A stretch of 64,000 nucleotides of DNA from Paenirhodobacter populi (GTDB lineage: Bacteria > Pseudomonadota > Alphaproteobacteria > Rhodobacterales > Rhodobacteraceae). The notes under the pieces were generated by a model that saw nothing but the letters and a program-made list of their open reading frames with translations, did no database searches and was not told the DNA's origin. Location of the stretch: positions 1 through 64,000 of the forward strand of contig NZ_SAUZ01000019.1 in assembly GCF_004022215.1 (NCBI RefSeq), read 5' to 3'. This document shows, in pieces, positions 17,206 to 30,204 of this stretch. Position 1 is the stretch's first letter. Each line of letters begins with the position of its first letter. A program made the translations under genes and the position numbers.

Positions 17206-19734
17206 TTACAGCGTGCGTTCGACTTCCTCACGCTCGAAGATCTCGATGACATCGCCGGGGCGGATGTCGTCGTAGTTCTCGAAGGCCATGCCGCATTCCT
17301 GACCGGACTGCACTTCCTTGACCTCGTCCTTGAAGCGCTTCAGCGTCTTCAGCGTGCCTTCGTGGACCACCACGTTGTCGCGCAGCAGGCGCACGCCGGC
17401 CGAGCGGCGGGCGACGCCTTCGGTGACCAGACAGCCCGCGACCTTGCCGACGCCGGAAACCTTGAAGACTTCCTTGATCTCGGCATAGCCGATGAAGTTC
17501 TCGCGCACTTCGTTCTTGAGCAGACCCGAGGCAGCCGCGCGGATGTCATCCACCAGATCGTAGATGATCGAGTAGTAGCGGATCTCGACCCCCTTCTGAT
17601 GCGCCGAGGCGCGTGCCGGGGCATTGGCGCGGACGTTGAAGCCGATAACCGGTGCGCCCGACGCTTCTGCCAAACCGACGTCGCTTTCGGTGATCGCGCC
17701 GACGCCGTAATGGATGACGCGCACCCGCACTTCGTCGTTGCCGATCTTTTCCAACGCCTGAACGATCGCTTCGGCCGAACCCTGCACGTCCGCCTTCACG
17801 ACGAGATGCAGTTCGGCGACCTTTTCATCGGCCTTGGCCTTGGCCATAAGCTGTTCCAGCGTCGTCGCGGCACCGGCAGCGGCGCGTTTGTCCTTGGCCG
17901 CATGTTCGCGGTAGGCGGTGATCTCGCGGGCCTGCGCCTCGGTTTCGACGACGTTCAGGACGTCGCCGGCCTCCGGCGTGCCGCCGATGCCCAGAACCTC
18001 GACCGGAACCGAGGGCGCGGCTTCATCGACGCGCTCGCCCTTGTCGTTGATCAGCGCGCGCACCTTGCCCCACTGCTCGCCGACGACGAAGATGTCGCCT
18101 TTGCGCAGCGTGCCGTTCTGCACCAGAACGGTGGCGACCGGGCCGCGGCCCACGTCGAGCTTGGCCTCGATCACCGCACCGAGCGCCGCCCGGTTCGGGT
18201 TGGCGCGCAGTTCGAGGATCTCGGCTTGCAGCGCGATCGCTTCGAGCAGCGTGTCGAGGCCCTGACCGGTCTTGGCCGAAACCTCGACGGTCTGCACGTC
18301 GCCGCCCATTTCCTCGACCACGACTTCATGCTGAAGCAGGTCGGTGCGGACCTTCTGTGCATTGGCGGAAGGCTTGTCGATCTTGTTGATGGCGACGATC
18401 ATCGGCACCTTGGCGGCCTTGGCGTGGTTGATCGCCTCGATCGTCTGGGGCATGACCGCGTCATCCGCCGCCACGACCAGAACGACGATATCCGTCACCT
18501 GCGCGCCACGGGCCCGCATCGAGGTGAAGGCCGCGTGGCCGGGCGTGTCGAGGAAGGTCAGCACCGCCCCCGATTCCGTCGTCACCTGATAGGCGCCGAT
18601 ATGCTGGGTGATGCCGCCGGCCTCGCCCGAAACCACGTTCGCATGCCGGATCGCATCCAGAAGCGAGGTCTTGCCGTGGTCGACGTGGCCCATGATCGTG
18701 ATGATCGGCGGGCGCGGCTGAAGATTCTCGGCGCTGTCCTGAACCTGATCGATGACCTGTTCGACGTCGGAATCCGAAACGCGCACCGCGCGATGACCGA
18801 ATTCCTCGATCACCAGTTCGGCGGTGTCTGCGTCAACGGGTTGGTTCGCGGTGACCATCATGCCCATTTTCATCAGCGACTTGATGACGTCGGCGACCCG
18901 CTCCTTCATCCGGTTCGCCAGTTCCGACACCACGATGGTTTCCGGAAGCTGCACGTCGCGCGCCTGCTTTTCGGCCTTCTGGCCGTAGCCCATCGCCTTC
19001 TGGCGGGCCTTTTCCTGCTTGCGCTTCATCGCGGCGAGCGAACGCTGACGCCCGCCTTCGCCCTCGATGTCGCTCAGGCTGAGCTTGCCGGCGCGGCGGC
19101 CTTCGTCGCCGCCCTTGCCCTTGCGGCTGTCATTGCCACGGTCGCCGCCGCGATCATCACGGTCGCGGTCGGTCTTGCGCGGGCCGACGGTCGACACGCC
19201 CTTGGTCGCGGCGCGTGCCTCGACGGCCTCCGCGGCCGCCGGATCGGCGGGCTGCACGGATTTCGCCGCGGGTTTGGCGCGGACCTCTTCTTTTTTCTTC
19301 TCGCGCAGCTCGGCCTCGCGGGCCTTGCGCGCGTCTTCCTCCGCCTTCAGGCGCAGGGCTTCCTCGCGTTCGCGTTCCTCACGCTCCTTCGCCTCGATCT
19401 CGGCGCGGCGACGTTCGCGTTCTTCCTCGCGGGCCTTTTCATCGGCCACGCGCTGCGCGGCCTCTTCGACCTCACGCACCTTCGCGGCGCGCAGAGCGGC
19501 CAGGCGGCGCTCCATCTCGGCGTCGGAAATCCCTGCCGGGCGGCGCGACGGATCGCCCAGCCCGGAATGCCCCGGCTTGCCTCCGGCCTGGGCACCGGGT
19601 TTCGGCACCACGACCTTCTTGCGTTTCGTCTCGACCACGACGTTCTTCGTCCGCCCGTGGCTGAAGCTTTGCTTCACCGAACCGGGGCGCGCGCCGCCAA
19701 GGCCAAGAGGTTTTTTGCCGTCCGTATCGTTCAT
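17206..19734 (-). CDS. infB: Translation initiation factor IF-2
   Basis: 842 residues. The N-terminal about 330 residues are a charged, low-complexity alphaproteobacterial extension rich in E, R and K coiled-coil. The GTPase domain follows, with G1 [10 protein letters not shown]3 DTPGHAAF and G4 NKID, then domains II-IV including the fMet-tRNA-binding C-terminus. It brings initiator tRNA to the 30S subunit. I chose the ATG at 19734 (MNDTDGKKP), which overlaps the YlxR gene stop by 4 bp; the open frame further upstream has no family similarity. Last gene of the rimP-nusA-ylxR-infB operon. Confidence 0.98.
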   Translation of the reverse strand: MNDTDGKKPLGLGGARPGSVKQSFSHGRTKNVVVETKRKKVVVPKPGAQAGGKPGHSGLGDPSRRPAGISDAEMERRLAALRAAKVREVEEAAQRVADEKAREEERERRRAEIEAKEREEREREEALRLKAEEDARKAREAELREKKKEEVRAKPAAKSVQPADPAAAEAVEARAATKGVSTVGPRKTDRDRDDRGGDRGNDSRKGKGGDEGRRAGKLSLSDIEGEGGRQRSLAAMKRKQEKARQKAMGYGQKAEKQARDVQLPETIVVSELANRMKERVADVIKSLMKMGMMVTANQPVDADTAELVIEEFGHRAVRVSDSDVEQVIDQVQDSAENLQPRPPIITIMGHVDHGKTSLLDAIRHANVVSGEAGGITQHIGAYQVTTESGAVLTFLDTPGHAAFTSMRARGAQVTDIVVLVVAADDAVMPQTIEAINHAKAAKVPMIVAINKIDKPSANAQKVRTDLLQHEVVVEEMGGDVQTVEVSAKTGQGLDTLLEAIALQAEILELRANPNRAALGAVIEAKLDVGRGPVATVLVQNGTLRKGDIFVVGEQWGKVRALINDKGERVDEAAPSVPVEVLGIGGTPEAGDVLNVVETEAQAREITAYREHAAKDKRAAAGAATTLEQLMAKAKADEKVAELHLVVKADVQGSAEAIVQALEKIGNDEVRVRVIHYGVGAITESDVGLAEASGAPVIGFNVRANAPARASAHQKGVEIRYYSIIYDLVDDIRAAASGLLKNEVRENFIGYAEIKEVFKVSGVGKVAGCLVTEGVARRSAGVRLLRDNVVVHEGTLKTLKRFKDEVKEVQSGQECGMAFENYDDIRPGDVIEIFEREEVERTL

Positions 19735-20356
19735 GCCGTCTTCGTATCCTTCAAGGCGGTCTTTCCGCCGTCCTGCTTGCGCAAGCCCGCAAGCCTTGCC
19801 GCTTCCGTAATCACGCGTGGGGTGAGTCCGCCCGCCGCAAGCGCGCCGTGTATCGCATGATCGCGACCGAAAGCCAAACCTAATTCCGCAGAGGTCAGAC
19901 AGCCGAACCAGCGTCCGCCCGGAGGGGTCCACAATTTCCCCTTCCCCCGGTCGGAGCCGTCTGACGCCTGCAACAGGACCTTGGCCCTGCCTTCAGCCAG
20001 CCAGCTCTTGACCTTTTCAAAGCCGACAACAGCGTTGCCGGCCTTCCGTGCCAGAGAGATAAGCTCCACGACGCGATGTGCAAGCCCTTCCTCGACCAGA
20101 TCGGCGAGGTTTTCGGGCGCTTTCGCCGGAGCCTTGGCCCCGCGGGCGAACATCCCCTTGGCAACGGCCTTGTCGATCAGGTCACGGTCCGCCGTGACCC
20201 AGATCCCCCGACCCGGCAGTTTCTCGGCCAGATCGGGGTAGATCATCCCGTCGGGGCCGAGCACGAATCGCACGAGCCCGGCCTTCGGCCCCACATCGCC
20301 CGTGACGATGCAGCGCCGTTCCGGCTCCTCGTTCGTATTTTCCCGGCCCCCGCGGC

Positions 20357-20360
<4 letters not shown>
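19731..20360 (-). CDS. YlxR (RnpM)-L7Ae-like fusion, RNA-binding protein
   Basis: 209 residues. Residues 10-90 are the YlxR domain ([31 protein letters not shown]). Residues 95-190 resemble an L7Ae/YlxQ ribosomal-type domain ([21 protein letters not shown]). In firmicutes these are two genes; the fusion is the usual alphaproteobacterial form. YlxR proteins bind RNase P RNA in Bacillus; the role here is inferred only. It overlaps nusA and infB by 4 bp each. Confidence 0.88.
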
Positions 20361-21967
<1,607 letters not shown>

Positions 21968-21970
21968 GTC

Positions 21971-22579
21971 TCAGTTCTCCTCGTCGGGGGACGTGTCTTC
22001 TTCGATTTCGTCGAAGGCGGTCTCATCGACCGTCTCGGTGGCCTTCTTCTGGCGCAGCATCTCGGCGATCAGCTCATCGGTCAGGATCAGCTTGGCATCG
22101 GCCAGCCAGTCGAACTTCAGCCCGATGGTCACCGTCTCGCCACCCTGCTCGATCTCGATCAGCACCTCGTCGCCTTCGGTGCCGCGCAGCATGCCCTTGA
22201 AGCGGCGCTGGCCGTCGATCTGTTCGGTGGTCTCGATCCGCGCCTCGTAATCCGCCCAGATGTCGAAATCCTTCAGCCGGGTCAGCGGCCGGTCGATCCC
22301 GGGGGAGGACACCTCGAGCGTATATTTGTCCTCGATCGGATCGTCGACGTCCAGCACGGCCGAGACGGCGGTCGAGATCGCCGCGCAATCCTCGACGTCG
22401 ATGCCGCCTTCGGGCTTGTCCGCCATGATCTGCAACAGGGGATGCCGCCCGCCCTGCATGCGCAGGCGGACGAGTTCATATCCCATCCCCTCGATCACGG
22501 GGGCGACGATCTCTGCCAGTCGGCGGTCGATCCCGGTCTTGGCGATCAGGTTCGGGGTAGAGGTGGGCAGGTCGGTCAT
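21971..22579 (-). CDS. rimP: Ribosome maturation factor RimP
   Basis: 202 residues. Matches RimP throughout: [20 protein letters not shown], the [15 protein letters not shown] helix and the ring-closing [16 protein letters not shown]. The C-terminal SH3-like domain is followed by an acidic tail. It assists 30S assembly. The start at 22579 is where similarity begins; the frame continues upstream without family match. First gene of the nusA-infB operon. No initiator tRNA gene precedes it, unlike in enterobacteria. Confidence 0.95.
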   Translation of the reverse strand: MTDLPTSTPNLIAKTGIDRRLAEIVAPVIEGMGYELVRLRMQGGRHPLLQIMADKPEGGIDVEDCAAISTAVSAVLDVDDPIEDKYTLEVSSPGIDRPLTRLKDFDIWADYEARIETTEQIDGQRRFKGMLRGTEGDEVLIEIEQGGETVTIGLKFDWLADAKLILTDELIAEMLRQKKATETVDETAFDEIEEDTSPDEEN

Positions 22580-22598
22580 GTCCGATCCTTCAGATAAC

Positions 22599-22622
22599 AA
22601 AAAACGGGCCGAAGCGGCCCGT
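22599..22622 (-). terminator. Intrinsic terminator after terC
   Basis: ACGGGCC-GAAGC-GGCCCGT hairpin followed on the minus strand by TTTTTTG, about 90 bp beyond the terC stop and just before rimP. Confidence 0.75.
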
Positions 22623-22709
22623 CGATATTTCCCGGTGGGCGCCGGGTTTGGACCCCGACACGCCGCTGTTGAAGGCCATATAGTCGAAACATCGCGACTC
22701 TGCAAGCCT

Positions 22710-23696
22710 TCACCTCGGGGCAGCTTCCCCGGTCCCTTTCTGCGTCCGCAGGAGCGAGGTGACGATCCCCGCGCCGAGGATGGCGAAGGTGATGCCCAGC
22801 GACCAGACGGGGGGAAACTTCTCCCACCCCAGCAGATCGGCGATGAACATCTTCGACCCGATGAAGATCAGCAGCACCGACAGCGCGTATTTCAGATAGG
22901 CGAAGCGGTGCAGCACGGCCGACAGCGCGAAATACAGCGCCCGCAGACCCAGAACCGCGAAGATGTTCGAGGTATAGACGATGAACGGATCCGTGGTGAT
23001 GGTGAACACCGCCGGCACCGAATCCACCGCAAAGATCACGTCGGCGAATTCGATCATCACCAGCGCCATCAGCAGGGGCGTCGCATGCCGCACCAGCCGG
23101 CCCGAGGCATCCGGCAGCTTCAGCGTGAAGGCGTGCCCCTCGATCCGGTCGGTAACGCGGAAGAAGCGGCGGAACAGCCGCAGGACCGGGTTCTTCGACA
23201 GGTCGGGCTCCTTTTCCTCCTTCGTGAACAGCATCCTGATGCCGGTCAGGATCAGGAAGACCGCGAAGAGATACAGCACCCAGTGATATTGCGCGACGAT
23301 CGTGGCGCCGAGCCCGATCATGATCCCGCGCAGCACGATCACCCCAAGGATGCCCCAGAACAGCACCCGGTGCTGATATTTGCGCGGGATGGCGAAGAAG
23401 CCGAAGATCAGCGCGATAACGAAGATATTATCCAGCGCCAGCGTCTTTTCGACGACGAAGGCGGTCAGATACTGCGCCGTCGCCTCGCCCCCCATCTGCC
23501 ACCAGACGAAGCCCGAGAAGCCGAGGCCGAGCGCGATATACAGCGCCGACATCTTCAGGCTCTCGGTCACGCCGATCTCGTGATCCTCCCGGTTGAGGAT
23601 GCCCAGATCCAGCACCAGCAGGCCAAGGACCAGACCAAGGAAGACGAGCCACATCCACACGGGCGTGCCCAGAAAAAGTATTGTGAGAAATTCCAC
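22710..23696 (-). CDS. TerC-family integral membrane protein (putative metal exporter)
   Basis: 328 residues with about nine membrane segments. It has the TerC patterns: acidic residues in [15 protein letters not shown] and [19 protein letters not shown], both inside membrane segments and required for transport in characterised homologues. TerC proteins such as Alx export manganese. I chose GTG 23696 because AGAGG lies 5 bp before it; TTG 23714 has no such site. The same AGAGG is one arm of a hairpin in the leader (23700-23728), so translation may be regulated. Confidence 0.9.
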   Translation of the reverse strand: MEFLTILFLGTPVWMWLVFLGLVLGLLVLDLGILNREDHEIGVTESLKMSALYIALGLGFSGFVWWQMGGEATAQYLTAFVVEKTLALDNIFVIALIFGFFAIPRKYQHRVLFWGILGVIVLRGIMIGLGATIVAQYHWVLYLFAVFLILTGIRMLFTKEEKEPDLSKNPVLRLFRRFFRVTDRIEGHAFTLKLPDASGRLVRHATPLLMALVMIEFADVIFAVDSVPAVFTITTDPFIVYTSNIFAVLGLRALYFALSAVLHRFAYLKYALSVLLIFIGSKMFIADLLGWEKFPPVWSLGITFAILGAGIVTSLLRTQKGTGEAAPR

Positions 23697-23840
23697 CGCG
23701 ACCTCTTGTTGCAACGCGCCGAGAGGTCAGCCAGTGCCGGGCAGACATCGAGCGCACTCGATGCGGTCCGACATCACGTTCACGAAACGTCAGAGGGGCC
23801 CGGCCCGCCCGTAACAGGTGGGGGCGGCGCGGAGCATTTC
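23697..23840 (-). promoter_or_regulatory. terC leader with Shine-Dalgarno-sequestering hairpin; possible manganese riboswitch
   Basis: On the minus strand GACCTCT (23728-23722) can pair with AGAGGTC (23706-23700), which contains the terC ribosome binding site. Upstream the leader has further stem-forming stretches (CATCGAG/CTCGATG at about 23750-23766). TerC genes are frequent targets of the yybP-ykoY manganese riboswitch, but the GGGGAGUAG core is not evident to me, so only the hairpin is firm. Confidence 0.4.
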
Positions 23841-23929
23841 AAGGGCGGCGGGGCATTCGTATATCGGCGGGGCGGCGGCTGCGTTCTTGCGGGCATGGCC
23901 ACCAGCGCCTGGAAGACCGCAGGGGGAAA

Positions 23930-23991
23930 AGGGGGCCAGCCCCCTCGCGCGTTCCGCGCTCACCCCCGGGATATTTATGGAAACACGATGG
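23930..23991 (+). repeat. Dispersed intergenic repeat, copy 6
   Basis: Nearly identical to copy 1: GC hairpin, GCGCG-TTC-CGCGC hairpin, CACCCCCGGGATATTTATGGAAACACG. It forms an inverted pair with the copy at 24066-24130. The 150 bp around the pair hold no gene. Confidence 0.85.
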
Positions 23992-24065
23992 CAAAAGAGC
24001 CTTTCCGGGAGCTTTGAACCGCACTTTTGAAGCGGGTCCATAACCGCCGGAGCACCCTTTTGCCC

Positions 24066-24130
24066 GTCGTGTTTCCATAAATATCCCGGGGGTGAATTGG
24101 CCGAAGGCCAAGAGGGGGCTGGCCCCCTGC
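24066..24130 (-). repeat. Dispersed intergenic repeat, copy 7
   Basis: CGTGTTTCCATAAATATCCC begins the copy; variable hairpin TTGGCC-GAA-GGCCAA, then AGGGGGCTGGCCCCCT. In minus orientation it lies 115 bp after pip. Confidence 0.85.
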
Positions 24131-24245
24131 CAACCTCCGGGTTTGCGCGGCTTCGGTTTTGAAGCGCCCCCGGCGCATCCTGTCCATCGCACCGTCCAGT
24201 TCGGCGGAGACGGCGGGTTCGCTCGGGGCATGGCCCGAAGGCCCC

Positions 24246-25214
24246 CTAGCGCATCCTGTCCATCGCGCCCACCAGCGCGGCGGAGATGGCGGGTTCGCTC
24301 AGCGCATGGCCCGAGGCGGCGATGAAGCGCAGATCGGCGCGTTTCCAGCCCTGTGCCAGCTTCCATGCGGCGATCGGCGGGCAGATCATGTCCATCCGCC
24401 CCTGCACGATGGTTGCGGGGATATGCTCGATCCGGGCCCGGTCGCGCAGGATCTGATCGTCCACCTCAAGGAACGCTCCGTGGGAGAAATAGTGGTTTTC
24501 GAGGCGGGAAAAGGCGCGGGCATAATCCGCCGGCGCCTCGCCCGGGAAACCGTCGTAATCAACCGAGGCGAGCGCGTTTTCCCACAGGGCCCATCGCCGG
24601 CCAAAGCGGATTTCCGTCTGGTAATCGCCAGAGAACAGCCGCCGGTGATAGGCGGCGATCAGGTCGGTGCGTTCATTCTCGGGGATCGGGCGGGTGAAAT
24701 CCTCCCACAGGTCGGGGAAGAACTGCCCCGCGCCGCCACCGTAGAACCAGCGCAATTCGGCCTGCGTCGCCAGGAACACACCGCGCAGCACCAGAGCATC
24801 GACCCGCTCGGGATGCGTCTCGGCATAGAGCAGCGCCAGCGTCGCCCCCCAACTGCCACCGAACAGGATCCAGTTCGGGATGCCCAGCTCGCGCCGGATC
24901 CGTTCCATATCGGCGACAAGGTCCCAGCTGGTGTTCGCCTCGACCGAGGCATGCGGCCGCGAATGGCCGCAGCCGCGCTGGTCGAACAGGATCACGCGGT
25001 AATGCGCCGGGTCGAAGAAGCGCCGCATCGCCGGGTTCGATCCGCCGCCCGGCCCGCCGTGGCAGACGATGACGGGTCGCCCCTGCGGATGGCCGGATTG
25101 CTCGACATAGATCCGGTGGCCGTCGCCCACATCCAGAAAGCGCTGGTCGAAGGGTTCGACCGGCGGATAAAGAAAGGCGCTGGCCGTGCGCTTTTGCCCT
25201 GCGTTTCTGTCCAT
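24246..25214 (-). CDS. pip: Proline iminopeptidase
   Basis: 322 residues, alpha/beta hydrolase family S33. It has the oxyanion HGGPGGG, the DQRGCGHS motif and the nucleophile elbow [10 protein letters not shown]; the aspartate (GRMDMICPP) and histidine (ASGHALSEP) complete the triad. It cleaves N-terminal proline from peptides in the cytoplasm. Start chosen at ATG 25214, where family similarity begins. No clear Shine-Dalgarno precedes it, and a TATATAG element lies just upstream, so it may be leaderless or have a very short leader. Divergent from ubiG. Confidence 0.95.
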   Translation of the reverse strand: MDRNAGQKRTASAFLYPPVEPFDQRFLDVGDGHRIYVEQSGHPQGRPVIVCHGGPGGGSNPAMRRFFDPAHYRVILFDQRGCGHSRPHASVEANTSWDLVADMERIRRELGIPNWILFGGSWGATLALLYAETHPERVDALVLRGVFLATQAELRWFYGGGAGQFFPDLWEDFTRPIPENERTDLIAAYHRRLFSGDYQTEIRFGRRWALWENALASVDYDGFPGEAPADYARAFSRLENHYFSHGAFLEVDDQILRDRARIEHIPATIVQGRMDMICPPIAAWKLAQGWKRADLRFIAASGHALSEPAISAALVGAMDRMR

Positions 25215-25288
25215 GGGGGGACTATATAGCGTCGAAACGCAACCTGCCACGGGTAGCTTGCACCGAACCGCCCTTACCGGAGGCCCGC

Positions 25289-26029
25289 ATGGAAACCACG
25301 ACAACGATCGACCCCGCAGAGGTGGCGAAGTTCGAGGCGATGGCCGCCGAATGGTGGGACCCGGCGGGCAAGTTCAAGCCGCTGCACATGCTCAACCCCT
25401 GCCGGCTGGACTATATCACCGCGCAGATCGCGGCGCAGTTCGGGCGCGACCTGAAGGCGCCGGCCCCTTTCGCGGGGCTGCGCATCCTCGACATCGGCTG
25501 CGGCGGCGGGCTCCTGTCCGAACCGATGGCGCGGCTTGGGGCCGAGGTGGTGGGCGCCGACGCGGCAGAGCGCAACATCCCGGTGGCAAGGCTCCATGCC
25601 GAGCAATCCGGCCTGACCATCGACTACCGCCATTGCGCCGCCGAGGATCTGGCCGCGACGGGGGAACGGTTCGACGTGGTGCTGGCGATGGAGATCATCG
25701 AGCATGTCTCGGACCCGCAGGGCTTCACCGATACCTGCGCGGCGCTGCTGAAATCCGGCGGGCTGATGATCTGCTCGACGCTGAACCGCAATCCGAAAAG
25801 CTGGCTGATGGCGATCGTCGGGGCCGAACGGATCATGCGCTGGCTGCCGGTGGGCACGCATGACTGGACGAAATTCATCACGCCGGATGAGCTGTTCGGG
25901 CTGATCCGCAAGGCCGGGCTCGACCCGGTGGACCGCAAGGGCATGGTGTTCAACCCGGTGACCTGGGGCTGGAAGCTGTCGGACCGGGATCTGTCGGTGA
26001 ATTATGTCACGGCCAGCGTGAAACGATGA
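25289..26029 (+). CDS. ubiG: Ubiquinone biosynthesis O-methyltransferase UbiG
   Basis: 246 residues. The UbiG N-terminal signature [23 protein letters not shown] is present in two recognisable parts, followed by SAM-binding motif [19 protein letters not shown] and MEIIEHV. Methylates two hydroxyls of the ubiquinone head group. The start has GGAGG 8 bp upstream. It overlaps the following DUF488 gene by 4 bp. Confidence 0.96.
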   Translation: METTTTIDPAEVAKFEAMAAEWWDPAGKFKPLHMLNPCRLDYITAQIAAQFGRDLKAPAPFAGLRILDIGCGGGLLSEPMARLGAEVVGADAAERNIPVARLHAEQSGLTIDYRHCAAEDLAATGERFDVVLAMEIIEHVSDPQGFTDTCAALLKSGGLMICSTLNRNPKSWLMAIVGAERIMRWLPVGTHDWTKFITPDELFGLIRKAGLDPVDRKGMVFNPVTWGWKLSDRDLSVNYVTASVKR

Positions 26030-26394
26030 TCATCCATCTGAAACGTGCCTATGAACCGGCCCTGCCCGGGGATGGGGTGCGTGTCCTTGTCGACCGGCTC
26101 TGGCCGCGCGGCATCAGCAAGGAGGCGGCGCAGCTCGACGACTGGATGAAGGACGTGGCGCCCAGCACCGATCTGCGCAAATGGTTCGGCCATGATCCAG
26201 CGAAATGGCCGGAGTTCCAGCACCGCTATCGGGAGGAGCTTGCATCGCGGGGCGCGGATCTGGACCGCCTGCGTGATCTGGCGCGCAGGGGAACGCTGAC
26301 CCTGATCTATGCCGCGCATGACGAGGCGCATAACGATGCCGTCGTTCTGCGCGATGTTCTGCTGGGTGTCAGGCCTTCGGGCGGAAGGCCGTGA
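26026..26394 (+). CDS. DUF488 family protein
   Basis: 122 residues with the conserved core [21 protein letters not shown] and RWFGHDP-like [13 protein letters not shown], then [15 protein letters not shown] near the C-terminus. Function not known; some relatives are linked to uric acid or DNA-modification contexts. Translationally coupled to ubiG (ATGA), and its last 26 bp overlap the end of the convergent mog gene. Confidence 0.88.
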   Translation: MIIHLKRAYEPALPGDGVRVLVDRLWPRGISKEAAQLDDWMKDVAPSTDLRKWFGHDPAKWPEFQHRYREELASRGADLDRLRDLARRGTLTLIYAAHDEAHNDAVVLRDVLLGVRPSGGRP

Positions 26395-26889
26395 TTTTCG
26401 CGGGATCCGTCTCGATCCGGCCGGCGCCGATCAGGTCGAGGCAATAGGGCACGGCGGCGAAGACCGCGTTCAGGCAGGTGGCGATGGCCGCGGGCTTGCC
26501 GGGCAGGGTGATGATCAGGCTCTGCCCCGCGATCCCCGCCGTCTGGCGCGAGAGGATGGCGGTGGGCACCTCGGCGAGCGAGGCGCGGCGCATTTCCTCG
26601 CCGAAGCCCGCCAGTTCCTTTTCGATCACATCGGCCACGCCCTCGGGCGTTTCGTCGCGCGGCGCGGGGCCGGTGCCGCCGGTGACAAGGATCAGGCCCG
26701 CCTTTTCCGCGACAAGGACGCGCAGCATCTGCGCCACGCTGGCGCGGCCGTCCGGGATGATGTGGCGGGTGACGGTCAGCGGCGTGGTGACCACGCCGCG
26801 CAACCAGAATTCGCAGCCCGGGCCGCCCTTGTCCTCGTATTCCCCGGCGAAGGCGCGGTCGGATACGGTGACGATGGCGGCCCGCACCG

Positions 26890-26893
<4 letters not shown>
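26369..26893 (-). CDS. mog: Molybdopterin adenylyltransferase (Mog/MoaB family)
   Basis: 174 residues. Shows the MoCF-binding fold: [20 protein letters not shown] at the start, [19 protein letters not shown] in the middle and [11 protein letters not shown]. The TGGTG and LPGKP motifs bind molybdopterin. It activates molybdopterin by adenylation for metal insertion, needed by the BisC-like enzyme at 7290. It overlaps argG by 4 bp, an unusual operon partner, and overlaps the DUF488 gene tail to tail. Confidence 0.9.
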
Positions 26894-28116
<1,223 letters not shown>

Positions 28117-28268
28117 GGAGTGTCTCCGGGAAATGGGCATCTGGCGCGGGATAGAGCGTTTTCGCCTGCATCTCAAGGGCCGCGATGCCCCCGGCGGGGG
28201 CGGAATTGTGCCGGATACAAAGCGAATCCCCTTGCCTCGCGCCGCAAGCCGCGCCATCACCCGAAATC

Positions 28269-29516
28269 ATGACCCAGTTCGCCCTTTCCGCCCTTGCCGC
28301 CACCCGTGCCCTGCGTTCGCTGTTCGAGCCGACGCCCCTGCAGCGCAACGAGTTCCTGTCGAAGCGCTACGGCGCGGATATCTGGCTGAAGCGCGAGGAT
28401 CTGACCCCGGTGCGCAGCTACAAGCTGCGCGGCGCCTTCACCGCGATGCGCAAGCAGATCGAGGCGGATCCCGAGGCGGGCCATTTCGTCTGCGCCTCGG
28501 CGGGCAATCACGCGCAGGGCATGGCCTTTGCCTGCCGGCATTTCGGCGTGAAGGGCACGATCTTCATGCCGGTGACGACGCCGCAGCAGAAGATCGACAA
28601 GACCCGCACCTTCGGCGGCGACAAGGTCGAGATCGTGTTGACCGGCGACTATTTCGACCAGACGCTGGCGGCCTCCAAGACCTATTGCAGCGAGGCCGGG
28701 GCGCATTTCCTGGCGCCTTTCGACGACGAGGACGTGATTGAGGGGCAGGCCTCGGTGGCGGTCGAGATCCTCGACCAGCTCGGTTCGGCGCCCGATCTGG
28801 TGGTGATTCCGGTGGGCGGCGGCGGGCTCGCCTCGGGTGTCACCGGCTATCTGCGCGCGACGGCGCCCGAAACCGGCTTCCGCTTCGTCGAGCCGCAGGG
28901 CGGCGCCAGCCTGACCGCCGCGATCGACGCGGGCGGGCCGGTGACGATCGCCAAGGTCAACAGCTTCGTCGACGGGGCGGCGGTGGCGCGGATCGGCGAT
29001 CTGCCCTTTGCCGCGCTCGACTGGGTGACGCCCGAACAGATCCTGCGCGCGCCCGAGGACCGGGTCTGCGTCACCATGATCCAGATGCTGAACGTCGAGG
29101 GGATCGTGCTCGAACCCGCGGGCGCGCTGTCGATCGACGTTCTGCCGGAACTGGGCGCCGATATCCGCGGCAAGACGGTGGTCTGCATCGTCTCGGGCGG
29201 CAATTTCGATTTCGAGCGCCTGCCCGAGGTGCGCGAACGCGCGCAACGGTTCTCGGGCATGAAGAAATATTTCATCCTGCGTCTGCCGCAGCGCCCCGGC
29301 GCCCTGCGCGAATTCCTGCAGATGCTGGGGCCGGAGGATGACGTCGCCCGGTTCGAGTATCTTAAGAAATCGGCGCGCAACTTCGGCTCCGTCCTGATCG
29401 GGATCGAGACCAAACGCCCCGAGGCCTTCGCCGAGCTGTTCCAGAAGCTCGACGCGGGCGGGTTCAGCTACCGCGACATCACGGAAGATGAAACCCTGGC
29501 GGAATTCCTGATCTGA
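28269..29516 (+). CDS. ilvA: Threonine ammonia-lyase, biosynthetic (threonine dehydratase)
   Basis: 415 residues. A PLP-dependent core with the Schiff-base lysine in VRSYKLRGA near residue 57 and the SAGNHAQG and GGGGLASG phosphate loops. A single ACT-like regulatory domain follows (ILRLPQRPGALREFLQML). The short one-ACT form is shared with many alphaproteobacteria and firmicutes. It makes 2-oxobutyrate for isoleucine synthesis and is likely inhibited by isoleucine. Its last 38 bp overlap the convergent Hpt gene. Confidence 0.95.
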   Translation: MTQFALSALAATRALRSLFEPTPLQRNEFLSKRYGADIWLKREDLTPVRSYKLRGAFTAMRKQIEADPEAGHFVCASAGNHAQGMAFACRHFGVKGTIFMPVTTPQQKIDKTRTFGGDKVEIVLTGDYFDQTLAASKTYCSEAGAHFLAPFDDEDVIEGQASVAVEILDQLGSAPDLVVIPVGGGGLASGVTGYLRATAPETGFRFVEPQGGASLTAAIDAGGPVTIAKVNSFVDGAAVARIGDLPFAALDWVTPEQILRAPEDRVCVTMIQMLNVEGIVLEPAGALSIDVLPELGADIRGKTVVCIVSGGNFDFERLPEVRERAQRFSGMKKYFILRLPQRPGALREFLQMLGPEDDVARFEYLKKSARNFGSVLIGIETKRPEAFAELFQKLDAGGFSYRDITEDETLAEFLI

Positions 29517-29844
29517 CGGGTTCCCCCGCCGGAACCGCGCGCAGGTAATGCCCGACGCGGGCGAGGAATTCGTTGCGGGACTGCACGAACGTGTCCTGCA
29601 ACATGGCGCGGCGCATCCGGGCATCGGGGGCGTCGGCGTCGCGGCACAGCCCGGCCAGACCGACGAAGCCCAGATTCAGCGCCGAGCCCTTGAGGAAATG
29701 CAGCTCCTCGCTGCTCAGCGGGCCGGGGGTGATGGGGTTCAGGACATCCTCGACCTCCGACAGGAACAGCATCACGACTTCGGCGAAATCGGCGGTGCCG
29801 ATATCCGCGTGCAGATCCTCGACCATCTTCCAGTCGATCAGCAT
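29479..29844 (-). CDS. Histidine phosphotransfer (Hpt) domain protein
   Basis: 121 residues. The phospho-accepting site is His49 in ELHFLKGSALNLGF, the HxxKGxxxxxG pattern of Hpt domains. An acidic helix precedes it, and the rest is helical. ATG 29844 is preceded by GAGAGG 8 bp away. It is a single-domain phosphorelay protein. The nearest candidate partner is the response regulator/PP2C protein encoded divergently at 30205, but a hybrid kinase is not in the window. The gene overlaps the end of ilvA on the opposite strand. Confidence 0.8.
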   Translation of the reverse strand: MLIDWKMVEDLHADIGTADFAEVVMLFLSEVEDVLNPITPGPLSSEELHFLKGSALNLGFVGLAGLCRDADAPDARMRRAMLQDTFVQSRNEFLARVGHYLRAVPAGEPVRSGIPPGFHLP

Positions 29845-29940
29845 CCCGTTCCACCTCTCGTTACCCGCGGGCGACTGTGCTCTGCCAAGATTGCGCATTG
29901 CTTAATCCACGCAGGAAAACCGTCGAAACGGCTTCTGGCC

Positions 29941-30127
29941 TTCGTTTTTCCATAAATATCCCGGGGAATGAGGCGGATCAGGCAGCCTTCCTGTGGAAGG
30001 ATGCCCCGCCGAATGCGGATCAGGCAGCCTTCCTGTGGAAGGATGCCCCGCCGAATGCGGATCAGGCAGCCTTCCTGTGGAAGGATGCCCCGCCGAATGC
30101 GAACGCGCGAGGGGGCTGGCCCCCTCG
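29941..30127 (-). repeat. Dispersed intergenic repeat, copy 8, expanded by a tandem repeat
   Basis: Begins as the other copies (TTTTTCCATAAATATCCCGG) and ends with the usual AGGGGGCTGGCCCCCT, but the variable hairpin is replaced or interrupted by three 42-bp units. Confidence 0.8.
29973..30098. repeat. Perfect tandem repeat, 3 x 42 bp
   Basis: Units start at 29973, 30015 and 30057 and appear identical. Each contains a hairpin CCTTCC-TGT-GGAAGG. The period is a multiple of 3, so all frames stay open, but no ribosome binding site or protein-like context exists. Confidence 0.95.
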
Positions 30128-30204
30128 CTCCCCCTCCGCTCCAAATCCATTCACCGGATCTTAAACCCTCGTGCCCAATATCCGCCGCGGGTCGTGGGTG
30201 CGGT

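Noticed and set aside
29973-30098. Tandem repeat as a small CRISPR array
   Set aside because: The units are contiguous, with no unique spacers, and no cas gene is nearby.
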